A DNA stretch of 64,000 nucleotides from Pseudomonas baltica (GCF_031880315.1 NZ_CP134771.1:5891001-5955000), one strand, 5' to 3'. Numbered from the stretch's first letter, positions 28,166-37,912 are shown. Program-made: numbers and translations. The notes: a model not told the origin generated them from the sequence alone.

Positions 28166-29191
28166 ATGACTTACCCCCGTATCGGCTTTGCCTGCATGTA
28201 CCGCCACCCTGAGCGGAACCTGTCGGCCAGCCAATTGAAACTGGCAGAGACTCCCTTCAACCCGCGCACCACCACCTTGCGCTGGATGGATAGCGTGACG
28301 CCGCAGGTGGCCCAGGACAAGCTGATCGAGGTGGTAACCCACAACCTCGCGGCGCAACTGCGCCTGCTGGCCTACACCGCCGAGCTGCCCGCGCCGTTGC
28401 GCATGGTGCGCCTGAGCAGCGATTTGCTGCCGTTCTACAGCCACGTCAAGGTTCGCGACTTCTATCGGCAACCGGCCATTCAAGCCTGGCTCGGCGAAGG
28501 CTTCGCCGCCATCGGCGCGCTGGCGCGCCAGGCGCAGATCCGCCTGTCGTTCCACCCCGGGCAATATTGCGTGCTCGGTTCGGACCGGCCCGAGGTGGTC
28601 GAAAACAGCCTCGCCGAATTCGAATACCACGCCGACATGATCCGCATGATGGGCTACGGCGTGCGTTTCCAGGACCTCAAATGCAACGTGCACATCGCCG
28701 GCCGCCTGGGGGCCGAAGGCATCCGGGGCATCTGGTCGCAGCTCTCCGAGGTGGCGCGCAACTGCATCACCTTCGAGAACGAAGAAAAGACCTACGGCGT
28801 CGACGACTGTCTGCAATTGGCCGACCTGGCGCCCGTGGTGCTCGACATTCACCACTGCTGGATCAACGAGAACGACTACATCGCGGTAGACGATCCGCGC
28901 GTCGAGCGCATCATCGACAGTTGGCGCGGCGTACGCCCGACCATGCACTACTCGCAGCCGCCCGAGCACCTGCAGGCGCTGGGATTTTCAGCCGAGCACA
29001 AGCTCGAGATGCCGGCGTTGCTCGAGGCGGTGAACAAGCGCGACCTTTACGCCCATAGCGACCGCATGTGGAACCGCTGGACCAATGAGTACGCGCTACA
29101 GTTCTTGCCACGGTTCGACATCATGTTCGAGGCCAAGGACAAGAACCTGGCGACGTTGGCGTTTTATGAGGAGTATCTGGTGGGTCCCTGA
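28166..29191 (+). CDS. uvsE: UV DNA damage endonuclease UvsE-like (UVDE family)
   Basis: The 341-aa protein matches the UVDE TIM-barrel family. The N-terminal RIGFACMYRHPE, LSFHPGQYCVLGS, CITFENEEKTYGVDD, LDIHHCWIN and MHYSQPP supply the histidine, aspartate and glutamate metal ligands expected of the family. UVDE enzymes cut DNA 5' of UV photoproducts and so start an alternative excision repair route. A clear AGGACC precedes the start. It stands between the MFS gene and the phytochrome kinase/response regulator (convergent with the latter). The nearness to a red-light receptor is suggestive but may be chance. Confidence 0.88.
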   Translation: MTYPRIGFACMYRHPERNLSASQLKLAETPFNPRTTTLRWMDSVTPQVAQDKLIEVVTHNLAAQLRLLAYTAELPAPLRMVRLSSDLLPFYSHVKVRDFYRQPAIQAWLGEGFAAIGALARQAQIRLSFHPGQYCVLGSDRPEVVENSLAEFEYHADMIRMMGYGVRFQDLKCNVHIAGRLGAEGIRGIWSQLSEVARNCITFENEEKTYGVDDCLQLADLAPVVLDIHHCWINENDYIAVDDPRVERIIDSWRGVRPTMHYSQPPEHLQALGFSAEHKLEMPALLEAVNKRDLYAHSDRMWNRWTNEYALQFLPRFDIMFEAKDKNLATLAFYEEYLVGP

Positions 29192-29272
29192 TTGTGTGGC
29201 CAGTGTTGAGTTGTGCGCGCATCAGCGGATGGTTGGCGTGAACTCGGTCTGCGCATGCCGTTTGCACAAGGC

Positions 29273-29665
29273 TCAGCCATGGCCACTGCCGGGCGGCAGC
29301 AGTTCATTCAACGCATCGCTCAGCTGCCCCATGCTGAACGGCTTGGCCACACAGTCGCGATCCGCCCAAGTCTCAGGAATGCCTAGCCGGCCATAGCCGG
29401 TACAGAAGATGAACGGGATGCCTCGATGGGCAATCTCGGCGGCGATCGGGAACGAAGTGCCGCCGATGATATTGATGTCCAGAATCGCCAGGTCATAATC
29501 CCCTGTGCGGGCGTATTCTACCCCTTCGCTCAGGGTGCTGGCATGGCGGGCGGTCGCGTAGCCGAGCTCTTCGAGCATGGTCTCGATGAGCATTGCGAGC
29601 ATGGTCTCGTCCTCGACGATAAACACTTTGGGGCGCAGCAGTTGCTCGTTGACCGACAGGCTCAT
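29273..29665 (-). CDS. Single-domain response regulator, partner of the bacteriophytochrome
   Basis: The 130-aa protein is a lone receiver domain: the acidic pocket is EDE at 18-20, the phospho-acceptor is Asp63 in ILDINI, and the Lys is in VAKPFS. It has no output domain. The start at 29665 overlaps the phytochrome stop codon as ATGA, so the two are translationally coupled, which supports it as the direct phosphoryl acceptor. Receivers of the group that works with HWE kinases often look like this (FCTGYG and KPF). The downstream target is unknown. Confidence 0.9.
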   Translation of the reverse strand: MSLSVNEQLLRPKVFIVEDETMLAMLIETMLEELGYATARHASTLSEGVEYARTGDYDLAILDINIIGGTSFPIAAEIAHRGIPFIFCTGYGRLGIPETWADRDCVAKPFSMGQLSDALNELLPPGSGHG

Positions 29666-32600
29666 GAATCGCCGTCCGCTTTTTCTAGCCAGGGCAGGGT
29701 CATGCACCAACTCAGCCCTGTGGCGGCGAACCGCACCTGGGCGGTGCCGTTGAGCTCGCGCTCGATACTGCGGCGGATCAGTCGAAAGCCGAAACCTTCG
29801 AAGGTGGTTGCGGCGACGGGCGGCCCGTCGGCTTCAAGCCAGTGAAGTTTCAAGGTGCGGGGGCTCGTGGCGGCGTTCAAGGTGGCCGTCAGGGTGATGT
29901 GTCCACCCGGTGATGAGTGCAGCGCCGAAAGCGCCCCATGCTGCACGGCGTTGGCCATCAGCTCGTGAAACACCATCGACAGCGACAGCGAGGTTCTGGG
30001 TTCCAGCGTGACCGGGTCGCCGAGCAACAGGATCCGACGGGTGCCCCCGTCGGTTCGCTGCAGTTGCGCAATCAAATCCTCCAGCTCGCTGGACAGCCAC
30101 TCTGCCCGCGCAAGGGCATCGTGGGCCTGGCTCAGGGCCAGGAGGCGGGCATCGAAACTCTGCCGAAACGTCGCCAGTGAATCGGAGTTGCTGGCGGTCA
30201 GGGACGCAATCGCCTGCACTGTCGCCAAGGTGTTTTTCACCCGATGATTGAGCTCGTTGAGCAACCCCGCGCGGGTGGCGCGATTCTCCAGTTGCTGGCG
30301 CTCGAGTTTGCCCGAAATCGACTGGGCCAGGCGCGCGGTCGTGCCGCTCTGCTTGAGTACCACTCGTTCGTTAGCGGTCACCGGCCCTGAGTGAGCGGGC
30401 ACGCTGAAGGTGAAGACGCTGCCGCAACCGGGGTCGCTATGGGCCCACAGGCGACCGCCGTGGGCCGCGACGATGCCTTGCGAGATATACAGCCCCAGGC
30501 CATTGCCACGCGGATTGCCTTCCTTGGCCGACCAATAGCGCTGGAATATATACGGCAGGTTCTGCGCCGGGATGCCAATGCCGTTGTCGGCCACCTTGAA
30601 CAGCACATCACCGCCGTCGGCAATCACATCGATATCGATGGTACCGCCCTGCGGCGTGAACTTGATCGCATTGCCGACCAGGTTGGACAGCACCTGGAAA
30701 ATGCGCTCCGGATCGGCATCGATCACCAGGCCGTCGGCCGCGGTGCAATTGAGTTCGATCTGCTTGGCGTTGGTCAGGGTCACCAGCAACGCGCAGGTTT
30801 CTTCCAGCAGGCCGGTGACGCTCAGCGGCTGGCGGGACAGCTGGTAGCGGCCGGCTTCGATCCTGGCGGTGTCGAGCAGGTCTTCGAGCAGGCTGTTGAT
30901 GCGCGTCGTGGCGTTTTCGATGGTGCCCAGGGCGCGGCGAATGTGGCGGTTTTCGAGTGAGCTGTCGCTGACCGCCCAGCGTTGCATCATCCCGCATTGC
31001 ATGATGATGATCGACATCGGGTTGCGCAGGTCATGGGAGACCACCGCCACCAGTTCGTCGCGCATGCGCACGGCCTCTTGCTCGCGCCGCACTTGGCGTT
31101 CCAGGTCGTGCTCAAGCGCCGAACGGCGAATATCCTCGGCGGCATACAGATCGCCTCGGGACCACGGTTGGGCGATGCCGACGACTTGTTCTTCCCACAT
31201 GTCGAACGATTGCCGTGGATGCAGGCGCTGGCTCGCCGCGCCGACAGACCCAGGGTGCAGGTGGTCGGCCGGATTGCCACTCCACTGCATGCTGGAGGTG
31301 AGTTGCGGGCGGAACCATATCACTGCGTTGTCCACGGGCTTGGGCAGCACGAAGGCGATGACGCCGCTGGCCACGTCTCGGTAAGCCGCAGCGGGCGGGT
31401 GTTCCTGTTGCAGCGCGGCACTATGGAACAGGCCCAGGCCTTGCAGCCCCTGGGTGCGCTCGTTGAGCTTTTTGCGGGTCAGGCCGACATCGCGGATCCA
31501 CTGGTGCAAGACGCGGACCTGCACGGGCGTCGGGCAACTACCGAACAACTGCAGGTCATCGTCGATCAGCACCGCCACGCCAGTGGCCTGGGGCAGGGAT
31601 TGCAGCAAGTCGGCGCGTGTCGCCAGCCCGGCGAGGATTTCCCGGTCGGCGCTGGCCATGGCTTCGGCCAACTGCCCGAGCATCAGAACCTTGCCTTCGC
31701 GACCCTGCTGTATCTGACTGGCGAAGATGGCGCAGATCTTCACCGACAGCAGTTGGCCGATCAGGGCGCAGGCGTCGCGGTATTCGCGCGGTACCAGCAA
31801 CGGGGCAGGGTGACTGCAGGTGATCAGCCCCCAGAGTTCGCCGTCCTCCAGCAGCGAGATACTCATCGCGGACTGCACGCCCATGTTCTTCAGGTATTCG
31901 CAGTGCACCGGCGACACGCTGCGCAGGGTCGAGAAGCTCAAGTCCAGCGGTTGTCCGGTATCCGGTCGCAGCACAGGCACCAGCGGCACCGGCACGTAGG
32001 TGGCATCGGGGATCACCCGGATCCAGTTCAGGCGATACAGCGCCCGCGCCTGGGCGGGGATGTCCGAGGCCGGGAAATTCAGCCCGCTGTAGCTGGGCAG
32101 GCTGCCGGTCAGCGCTTGGGCCACCACCTTGCCGTGGCCCTCGGGTTCGAAGCGATAGATGATGACTCGGTCATAACCGGTCAACGCTTGAATCTCGTGC
32201 ACGCTGATATCGAACAGCGTCTCCAGGGTGCTGGCGGCCTGCAAGTTGCGCAGCACACGGGTGATGGTCCTTGATTGCTCCTGCGCCGGCTGCACGAAGG
32301 GCTCGAGTTCGATGATCAGCAAGTGTTCATGGCGGTGCAGCGCAGCGCTGTAGTCGGCCTCGCCAAAACTGACGCGGAGGGGGTCGCCATCGGCGCTCGG
32401 CCCTTGGGCATACGCCTGCTCGATCAATTGCGCCTGATGCGCCGGTATCAACGACGACAGGAGCATCCCCAGCAGCGCGTCACAGTCGAGCCCTGATGCG
32501 CCAGCGCAATTGGCACTGACCTGCTGGATCCGCAGGGGCTGGCCGGCCAGGCTGAGCAACAGGCCGTGGGGCTGTATGGCACCGGGTACACGAATGGGCT

Positions 32601-32682
32601 CGTCGGCGCAGGCGGCCAGCGCGGCGTCGAGTGCGGCGTCGATTGGGGGGGCGCTGCGTACCTGCGGTGTGTGCTCGAGCAT
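29662..32682 (-). CDS. bphP: Bacteriophytochrome with tandem HisKA/HATPase and HWE-type kinase modules
   Basis: The 1006-aa photoreceptor has PAS (about 20-125), GAF (150-320), PHY (330-510), HisKA (540-610), HATPase_c (660-765) and then a second, HWE-type kinase (800-1000). Cys25, just before EPIRVPGAIQPHG, is positioned as the biliverdin attachment site; PASDIP at 204-209, His260 and PRQSF at 489-493 complete the chromophore pocket. His550 in VVSHDLRNP is the first phospho-acceptor, with NAIKFTP, DNGIGIP and GNGLGLY in the ATP lid. The second has His813 in NHRVKN, HELMANA and LHWLEADGPPV. It should sense red/far-red light and phosphorylate the coupled receiver. No heme oxygenase gene (bphO) is in the window. 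Confidence 0.93.
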   Translation of the reverse strand: MLEHTPQVRSAPPIDAALDAALAACADEPIRVPGAIQPHGLLLSLAGQPLRIQQVSANCAGASGLDCDALLGMLLSSLIPAHQAQLIEQAYAQGPSADGDPLRVSFGEADYSAALHRHEHLLIIELEPFVQPAQEQSRTITRVLRNLQAASTLETLFDISVHEIQALTGYDRVIIYRFEPEGHGKVVAQALTGSLPSYSGLNFPASDIPAQARALYRLNWIRVIPDATYVPVPLVPVLRPDTGQPLDLSFSTLRSVSPVHCEYLKNMGVQSAMSISLLEDGELWGLITCSHPAPLLVPREYRDACALIGQLLSVKICAIFASQIQQGREGKVLMLGQLAEAMASADREILAGLATRADLLQSLPQATGVAVLIDDDLQLFGSCPTPVQVRVLHQWIRDVGLTRKKLNERTQGLQGLGLFHSAALQQEHPPAAAYRDVASGVIAFVLPKPVDNAVIWFRPQLTSSMQWSGNPADHLHPGSVGAASQRLHPRQSFDMWEEQVVGIAQPWSRGDLYAAEDIRRSALEHDLERQVRREQEAVRMRDELVAVVSHDLRNPMSIIIMQCGMMQRWAVSDSSLENRHIRRALGTIENATTRINSLLEDLLDTARIEAGRYQLSRQPLSVTGLLEETCALLVTLTNAKQIELNCTAADGLVIDADPERIFQVLSNLVGNAIKFTPQGGTIDIDVIADGGDVLFKVADNGIGIPAQNLPYIFQRYWSAKEGNPRGNGLGLYISQGIVAAHGGRLWAHSDPGCGSVFTFSVPAHSGPVTANERVVLKQSGTTARLAQSISGKLERQQLENRATRAGLLNELNHRVKNTLATVQAIASLTASNSDSLATFRQSFDARLLALSQAHDALARAEWLSSELEDLIAQLQRTDGGTRRILLLGDPVTLEPRTSLSLSMVFHELMANAVQHGALSALHSSPGGHITLTATLNAATSPRTLKLHWLEADGPPVAATTFEGFGFRLIRRSIERELNGTAQVRFAATGLSWCMTLPWLEKADGDS

Positions 32683-33076
32683 GGCGCGAACTCCAAGGGT
32701 TTTCAGGTGGGTACGGCTGGGCGCTGCAATCGGCAGGCGGATCGATGCAGTGAGGTTTTCAGCCGGCCACAGTGAAGCAGGGGCAGTCAGAGGCCCGGAT
32801 GGACGCGCAAGGCTCTGCGAGGTTACCGCGAAGGTGCGGCGTGAAGACGTGGGGATGGCAAGCCGGCTTGATGAGGGTACGGACAGCGTGGCCTGCCTGA
32901 GGACGCGTCACCATAACAGGACATTGGGCCTTGCGTATGGTCTTTGGTCGATCTGCGCTGGCCGCCGTTCGGGCACTGGCGTATCGTTCGCACCGCGCGG
33001 GCGTTCGGCAAGGCCCGCAGGCCCGAAAACGGCCACCGTGAATGCCTTGCCAGCCTCTTCAGTTCGAGTACCGACA
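32683..33076. other. Divergent gap between bphP and MATE gene
   Basis: These 394 bases separate the divergent phytochrome and MATE genes. The plus-strand frame of the MATE gene is open through most of it, but the predicted upstream peptide is Arg/Gly/Ser-rich and lacks membrane helices, so I read it as non-coding. I see no clear repeat or RNA gene. Confidence 0.4.
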
Positions 33077-34432
33077 ATGACGCTTGCCCGCGCCAGATTT
33101 ACCCAGGGCTCTGTTGCTGGCCATCTGATCGAGACCGCCAGTACCAGCGCAGTGAGCCTGCTCGCGGTATTTCTGGTCGATATTTTTACCCTGATCTATG
33201 TGTCCAGGCTCGACGATCAGGTCGCCTTGGCGGCCGTCGGCCTGGCCAAGATGCTGATGTTCATCAACAGTGCCTTCGCCTCCGGGGTGGTCACCGCAGC
33301 CGGTGCGGTGCTGTCCGCGCGTATCGGCAAGCATGCGTCGCGGGCGCTGGCGCAGTGGGTCACGCACTTGTTGCTGATGGTGCTGGGTGTCGCTGCCGGG
33401 GTCGCGGTCATCGAGTGGTTGGCGGTTGCGCACCTGGGCCAGTGGCTGGGGGCCGGTGCCGACACCTATCAGCGCGCCCGGCAGTTTATCGCCATCGTGC
33501 TGCCCTGCAGCGTGCTGGCGGCGGCCATGCAAATGTGCGCGCAGATGCTCAGGGCCCAAGGCCATGTGCGTGCGGCATTGCTGGTGCCGCTGGCAGGAGC
33601 GATCACTTTGGCGGTGGCCGACCCGTTGTTCATCTTTGCGTTCGGCTGCGGGCTGGAGGGGGCTGCGATTTCTTACGGGGTGTCCACTGTGGTGGCGCTG
33701 GCCCTCGGCCTGGCGTTGGTACGGCGGCATATCGGCGTGTCGCCTGCCGTGCGTTTCAAACACCTCAAGCTGCATGTTGGCCTGACCTGGCCCATCGCAT
33801 TGCCGGCCATGCTCGCCAACCTCGCCATGCCGGTAGGCATCACCTATCTGATGCTGGTGCTCACGGGGCTTGGCGCTTCGGCCCTGGCGGGCATGGCGGT
33901 GATCGATCGGATCCTGCAGTTCGGCTATTGCGCATTCTTTGCCTTGCCCAGCGCCCTGGTGCCGGTGCTAGCGCAAAACCTGGGGGCCGGGCTGGATGGG
34001 CGCGTGCGTACCGCCATCCGGGTGATCCGCAGGCTGGTGGTGGGCTATGGTTTGTCGATATGGCTTTTGCTGATAGTGTTCGGGCCCTGGATCGCCGATT
34101 ACTTCCACCTGGTGGACGACGGGCGCGCCATGTTTTTAGCGTTCACGCGATTCGGGGCGGGGCTGTGGATCCTTTACGGGCTGGACTTCGTCGCCCAATC
34201 GATGTTCCTGACCCTGTCCCGCGCCTGGTGGGTCCCGGCGTTTGGCTGGTTGCGCGGTACCTTGGGCACCGTGCCGTTCGTGTACGCGGGCAGCCAGTGG
34301 TACGGCGCCAGCGGCGCACTTGTCGCGATGTGGTGCGGCAACGCGCTGGTGGCGCTGTTGGCGATACTGACGGCTGCGGTTCAGGCCCGGCGGTTTTTTC
34401 AGGCGCGCGAGCCCGTGCTCGGCCGCCCTTGA
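33077..34432 (+). CDS. MATE family multidrug/organic cation exporter
   Basis: The 451-aa inner-membrane protein has about twelve hydrophobic segments in two similar halves, as in MATE transporters (TSAVSLLAVFLVDIFTLIYVSRL near the N terminus; GLGASALAGMAVIDRILQFGY in the second half). MATE proteins extrude drugs or metabolites in exchange for Na+ or H+. The frame is open far upstream, but the ATG at 33077 puts the first helix at the usual place. The ribosome binding site is weak (GAG). A TetR gene follows 61 bases downstream in the same direction and may control it. Confidence 0.85.
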   Translation: MTLARARFTQGSVAGHLIETASTSAVSLLAVFLVDIFTLIYVSRLDDQVALAAVGLAKMLMFINSAFASGVVTAAGAVLSARIGKHASRALAQWVTHLLLMVLGVAAGVAVIEWLAVAHLGQWLGAGADTYQRARQFIAIVLPCSVLAAAMQMCAQMLRAQGHVRAALLVPLAGAITLAVADPLFIFAFGCGLEGAAISYGVSTVVALALGLALVRRHIGVSPAVRFKHLKLHVGLTWPIALPAMLANLAMPVGITYLMLVLTGLGASALAGMAVIDRILQFGYCAFFALPSALVPVLAQNLGAGLDGRVRTAIRVIRRLVVGYGLSIWLLLIVFGPWIADYFHLVDDGRAMFLAFTRFGAGLWILYGLDFVAQSMFLTLSRAWWVPAFGWLRGTLGTVPFVYAGSQWYGASGALVAMWCGNALVALLAILTAAVQARRFFQAREPVLGRP

Positions 34433-34493
34433 CCCTAAGATCGGGCCGCTGCCAGAGCGAGCAGTCAGTACGGCCAACAGTTAACGGAATTCA

Positions 34494-35141
34494 ATGCCAG
34501 TGACGGATACTCAAAACGACGCTCCAGCGTCCCCCGCACCAAAGCGCCGCCGCGCGCCAAAAGGCGAAATGCGCCGTATGGCCTTGCTCGACGCGGCCAC
34601 CGAAGTGTTCGCCCGCGACGGCTACCTGGGCGCTTCCATGCGCGACGTCGCCGATATTGCCGGGATCACTACCGTCGGTTTGCTGCACCACTTTCCCAAC
34701 AAGGTTGCCCTGCTGCGCGCCATGCTTGATCGGCGCGACGAACGCGTGGTCGAGCGCTTCGGCGATCTGGATACCGCGCCGACAGTGGAAGGGTTCGTGA
34801 AGTTTCTCAAGCTGAGCATGAGCTTCAGCGTCGAGGACGCGCGCGAGTGCCAAGCCTCGGTGATGATCAATACCGAAAGCCTCTCGGACAAGCATCCGGC
34901 GTTTGCCTGGTATCAGGAAAAGTTCGAGATCGTCCACGGCCATGCGCAGGCGCACCTGGCATCGCTGGTCGAAGCAGGGGAGATACGCCCGGGCGTCGAC
35001 GTGAAAGCCTTGGCCCAGGAGATCTTTTCAATGATGGATGGCTTGCAGATCCAATGGCTCAGGGGCCGCAAGCGTGTCGACGTCATGGCGGTCTTCGACG
35101 TCTACCTGCAGCGCCTGGCCAGGGATCTCAAGGCCGGCTGA
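34494..35141 (+). CDS. TetR family transcriptional regulator
   Basis: The 215-aa protein has an N-terminal TetR helix-turn-helix (TEVFARDGYLGASMRDVADIAGITTVGLLHHFPNKVALLRAML) preceded by a Lys/Arg-rich tail, and a helical ligand-binding C-terminal domain. It lies downstream of the MATE exporter and convergent with the GH3 glucosidase, so it may repress either gene. GGAAT precedes the start. No ligand can be assigned. Confidence 0.9.
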   Translation: MPVTDTQNDAPASPAPKRRRAPKGEMRRMALLDAATEVFARDGYLGASMRDVADIAGITTVGLLHHFPNKVALLRAMLDRRDERVVERFGDLDTAPTVEGFVKFLKLSMSFSVEDARECQASVMINTESLSDKHPAFAWYQEKFEIVHGHAQAHLASLVEAGEIRPGVDVKALAQEIFSMMDGLQIQWLRGRKRVDVMAVFDVYLQRLARDLKAG

Positions 35142-35161
35142 AGGGCTCGTCCGTGAGCCCT
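35142..35161. terminator. Possible bidirectional terminator hairpin
   Basis: The sequence agggctc - gtccgt - gagccct forms a perfect 7-bp stem immediately after the TetR stop and before the stop of the convergent GH3 gene. No T tract follows, so the terminator role is only probable. Confidence 0.4.
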
Positions 35162-35168
35162 GACACCC

Positions 35169-37862
35169 TTAGTAGGTTTGCGCGGTGTTGACCTGCACTG
35201 CCTTGCGCAGCGGGATCGGCAGCGGGTTGCTGTCGCGAGTGGTCAACTGCTCAGGATAGAGCGTGGTCAAGGTCTGGCTCAGCGACAGGTCGTCGGAGTC
35301 GGTACCTACGCGGATCTTGAACTTGCCGGCATCGACGTTCCAGCTGTCGGTGTTCTCCACGTAGTAGGCCAGCGAGCGCGAGTCGAGCGGAATGCTCACC
35401 GTCTTGCTCTCGCCAGGCTTGAGGTACACCTTGGTGAAACCCTTGAGCTCTTTCTCCGGGCGATCGACCGCCGCGTTGACCGGTTGCACGTACAGCTGTG
35501 CGACTTCGTAGCCGGCCTTGTCGCCGGTGTTGGTCAGGGTGAACTTGGCGTTGATCGTGGCCCCAGGGGTCAGCACGTTGGACGACAGTTTCAGGTCGCT
35601 GTAGCCGAACGTGGTGTACGACAGACCGAAGCCGAACGGGTACAGGGGCTTGGTGTGGTTCTTGTCATACGCGCGGTAGCCCAGGTACAGGCCTTCGCTG
35701 TAGGTCATGCTGGTCAGGGCGCTGTCGCCGCGGTACGCCGCAGGGTCCGGATAAGAGGCGTAGCTGGCGTTGTCCTCGATGTTCTTGTCGATGGTGACCG
35801 GCAGCTTGCCCGACGGATTGACCTTGCCGTAGAGGATCTCGGCCAGTGCCTGACCGCCTTGCTGGCCCGGTAGCCAGGCTTGCAGGGAGGCGCCGACTTT
35901 TTTCGCCCACGGCTGCATGTTCGCCACGCCGCCGCCGTGCATGACCACGACGGTGTTGGGGTTGGCCTTGGCCACGTAGCTGATCAGCTCGGCCTGTTGA
36001 TCGGGCAGATCGAAGCCATGGTCGGAGCCTTCGCCTTCGTTTTCGTAGTTGGTGCCGACGGCCACGACCACGGCATCATATTTGGCCAGATCCTTGGGTG
36101 GACGCAACGCTGCCCAGCTCATCTGTACGCCCGCCAGGCCGCCCAGTGCCGGGGTGAAGTTGGCCGCAGAGCGACGGTATTCGAGCTTGACCGTGTACTG
36201 TTTGCCCGCCACCAGCGCGGCGGTCTTGCCGGACGTGACGATGGCGTTGACCACGTCGCCGGAGTGCGGCACGCCGTCGCTGTCGATCACCAGTTCGTCG
36301 TTGACCCAGACCTTGTAGGGGCCGTCGGCGCGGACTTTGAACACCTGCACGCCGGAAACCGTCGGCTTGATCTTGGCCGTGAAGCGCGCCGAGAAGGCAC
36401 CGGCGGTCGGGGTGAAACCAGACACCGCAGTGGTGCCGGCGTTGGTGACGTTGGTGCTGGTCGTCCAGTTGAAGTTCACGCCGGGTTCGACGCGGGTCAG
36501 CGCCGGATCACCCGAGAAGCTGGTGTTGGCGTAGTACTCGGCCTTGACGCCCGAGTTGCTGATGCCGCTGCTGCCGGTGGCCGGCTGGTACCACACCGAC
36601 GCCTGCGGGTTGAGGCTCAGGTCCGACAGGTAGGTGACGTTCGCGCTGCTCGAGGCCAGTTGCTGCAAGCCGCTCAGCTCGGTGACGTAGCTGTTGGGCG
36701 GCGAGTTGGCGGTGCCGAACGGTGAGGCCGGCGCCTGGGCGGCCCAGTCACCGATCACCGCGATGTTGGCGGATTTGGCCAATGGCAACAGGGGCTTGCC
36801 GGTGCTGGTGTTTTCGTTGCGCAGCAGCACGATGGCTTCGCGCGCGGTATCCAGCGCCGCGCGGGCGCCGTATTCGGTGTGCACCAGGGTCTGTGCGGTG
36901 TTCGGGTGTTCCTGCAGGTCGTAGCTGACGATCCCGCGCAGGTTGCGCTTGACCTTGTCGTCGATGACGTTCTGGGTCAGCTGTCCGCTCCACAGGTACG
37001 GCATCAGGTTGGCTTCGGTGAATTGCAGGCCCGACGGCATGTCGATGTCGGTGCCGGCCCAGGCGCCCTTGAAGGCATCATGGATGGCGTTGAAGTCACT
37101 GATCACCATGCCTTGATAGCCCCACTCACCTTTGAGCACCTCGGTGATCAGGTGGTGGTTTTCGCAGGCGTAGTCGCCGTTGATCTTGTTGAATCCGCAC
37201 ATGATCGAAGCGACGTTGGCGTTCTTGACCATCGATTCGAAGCCCGGCAGGTACAGCTCGCGCAGGGTGCGTTCGTCGACGATGACGTTGAGCGCCTGGC
37301 GGTTGGCTTCCTGTTCGTTGGCCAGGTAGTGCTTGCCGCTGGCCTGGATGCCTTGGGCCTGGATGGCGTTGACCACTGCCGGGGCGAGGACGGCGCCGAG
37401 GAACGGATCTTCACCGCTCAGGTACTCGGCCGAGCGACCGCCGTACGGGGTGCGGTACAGGTTGGCGCCGGGTGAGAGCATCTGCTGGCCGCCGGAGATA
37501 CGGGTTTCGTAGGCGATGGCCAGGCCGAACTCTTTGGCGCGGTTGATGCTCCAGGTCGCCGCGAGTGCCGACTGCGACGGGTACGCGGCGCCGAAGGTGG
37601 CGTTGTTGACGTGCACGCCCATGGACGAGTCATAGGCGACCGTGCCCTGGATGCCCCACTTGAGCAGCGACGGGATCATGTGCCCGTCGTTGACGCGGGT
37701 GAAGTTGATTTTTTCCGACTGGCTCATGTTGTCGAGGATCGAGCTGACGCGGGCCTCGACGGCGTTACCGGTGGCGGGCGTGACTTCGGCCAACGCCAGA
37801 TTGGCCTGGCCAATGCTGAAGGCCAGCAGGCTCAGGCCCAAGGTCTGTTTGAAAGCGGACAC
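35169..37862 (-). CDS. Secreted family 3 glycoside hydrolase (beta-glucosidase type) with PA14 insert
   Basis: The 897-aa protein starts with GTG at 37862; AAAAGGACC is upstream and no in-frame ATG suits. It begins with a signal peptide (LGLSLLAFSIGQANLALA). The GH3 TIM-barrel domain shows KH at 177-178 (GKHYLANEQE) and the catalytic nucleophile Asp256 in VISDFNA. A PA14-like carbohydrate-binding insert lies roughly at 435-580 (VKAEYYANTSFSGDPALTRVEP..., KVRADGPYKVWVNDELVID), inside the second GH3 domain, and a fibronectin-III-like domain ends it (NTGDKAGYEVAQLYVQP). It should be periplasmic and cleave beta-linked glucosides. A small secreted gene precedes it by 50 bases. Confidence 0.92.
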   Translation of the reverse strand: MSAFKQTLGLSLLAFSIGQANLALAEVTPATGNAVEARVSSILDNMSQSEKINFTRVNDGHMIPSLLKWGIQGTVAYDSSMGVHVNNATFGAAYPSQSALAATWSINRAKEFGLAIAYETRISGGQQMLSPGANLYRTPYGGRSAEYLSGEDPFLGAVLAPAVVNAIQAQGIQASGKHYLANEQEANRQALNVIVDERTLRELYLPGFESMVKNANVASIMCGFNKINGDYACENHHLITEVLKGEWGYQGMVISDFNAIHDAFKGAWAGTDIDMPSGLQFTEANLMPYLWSGQLTQNVIDDKVKRNLRGIVSYDLQEHPNTAQTLVHTEYGARAALDTAREAIVLLRNENTSTGKPLLPLAKSANIAVIGDWAAQAPASPFGTANSPPNSYVTELSGLQQLASSSANVTYLSDLSLNPQASVWYQPATGSSGISNSGVKAEYYANTSFSGDPALTRVEPGVNFNWTTSTNVTNAGTTAVSGFTPTAGAFSARFTAKIKPTVSGVQVFKVRADGPYKVWVNDELVIDSDGVPHSGDVVNAIVTSGKTAALVAGKQYTVKLEYRRSAANFTPALGGLAGVQMSWAALRPPKDLAKYDAVVVAVGTNYENEGEGSDHGFDLPDQQAELISYVAKANPNTVVVMHGGGVANMQPWAKKVGASLQAWLPGQQGGQALAEILYGKVNPSGKLPVTIDKNIEDNASYASYPDPAAYRGDSALTSMTYSEGLYLGYRAYDKNHTKPLYPFGFGLSYTTFGYSDLKLSSNVLTPGATINAKFTLTNTGDKAGYEVAQLYVQPVNAAVDRPEKELKGFTKVYLKPGESKTVSIPLDSRSLAYYVENTDSWNVDAGKFKIRVGTDSDDLSLSQTLTTLYPEQLTTRDSNPLPIPLRKAVQVNTAQTY

Positions 37863-37912
37863 GGCATAGGTCCTTTTAGGTGCAGCGAACGAAAGGGCAG
37901 GGCACGCAGGGT

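Noticed and set aside
30982..32274. 430-codon plus-strand open frame
   Set aside because: Antisense to the bacteriophytochrome, which has complete domain motifs.
32510..33076. N-terminal extension of the MATE gene
   Set aside because: The upstream peptide is low complexity and overlaps the start of bphP; MATE proteins start close to the first helix.
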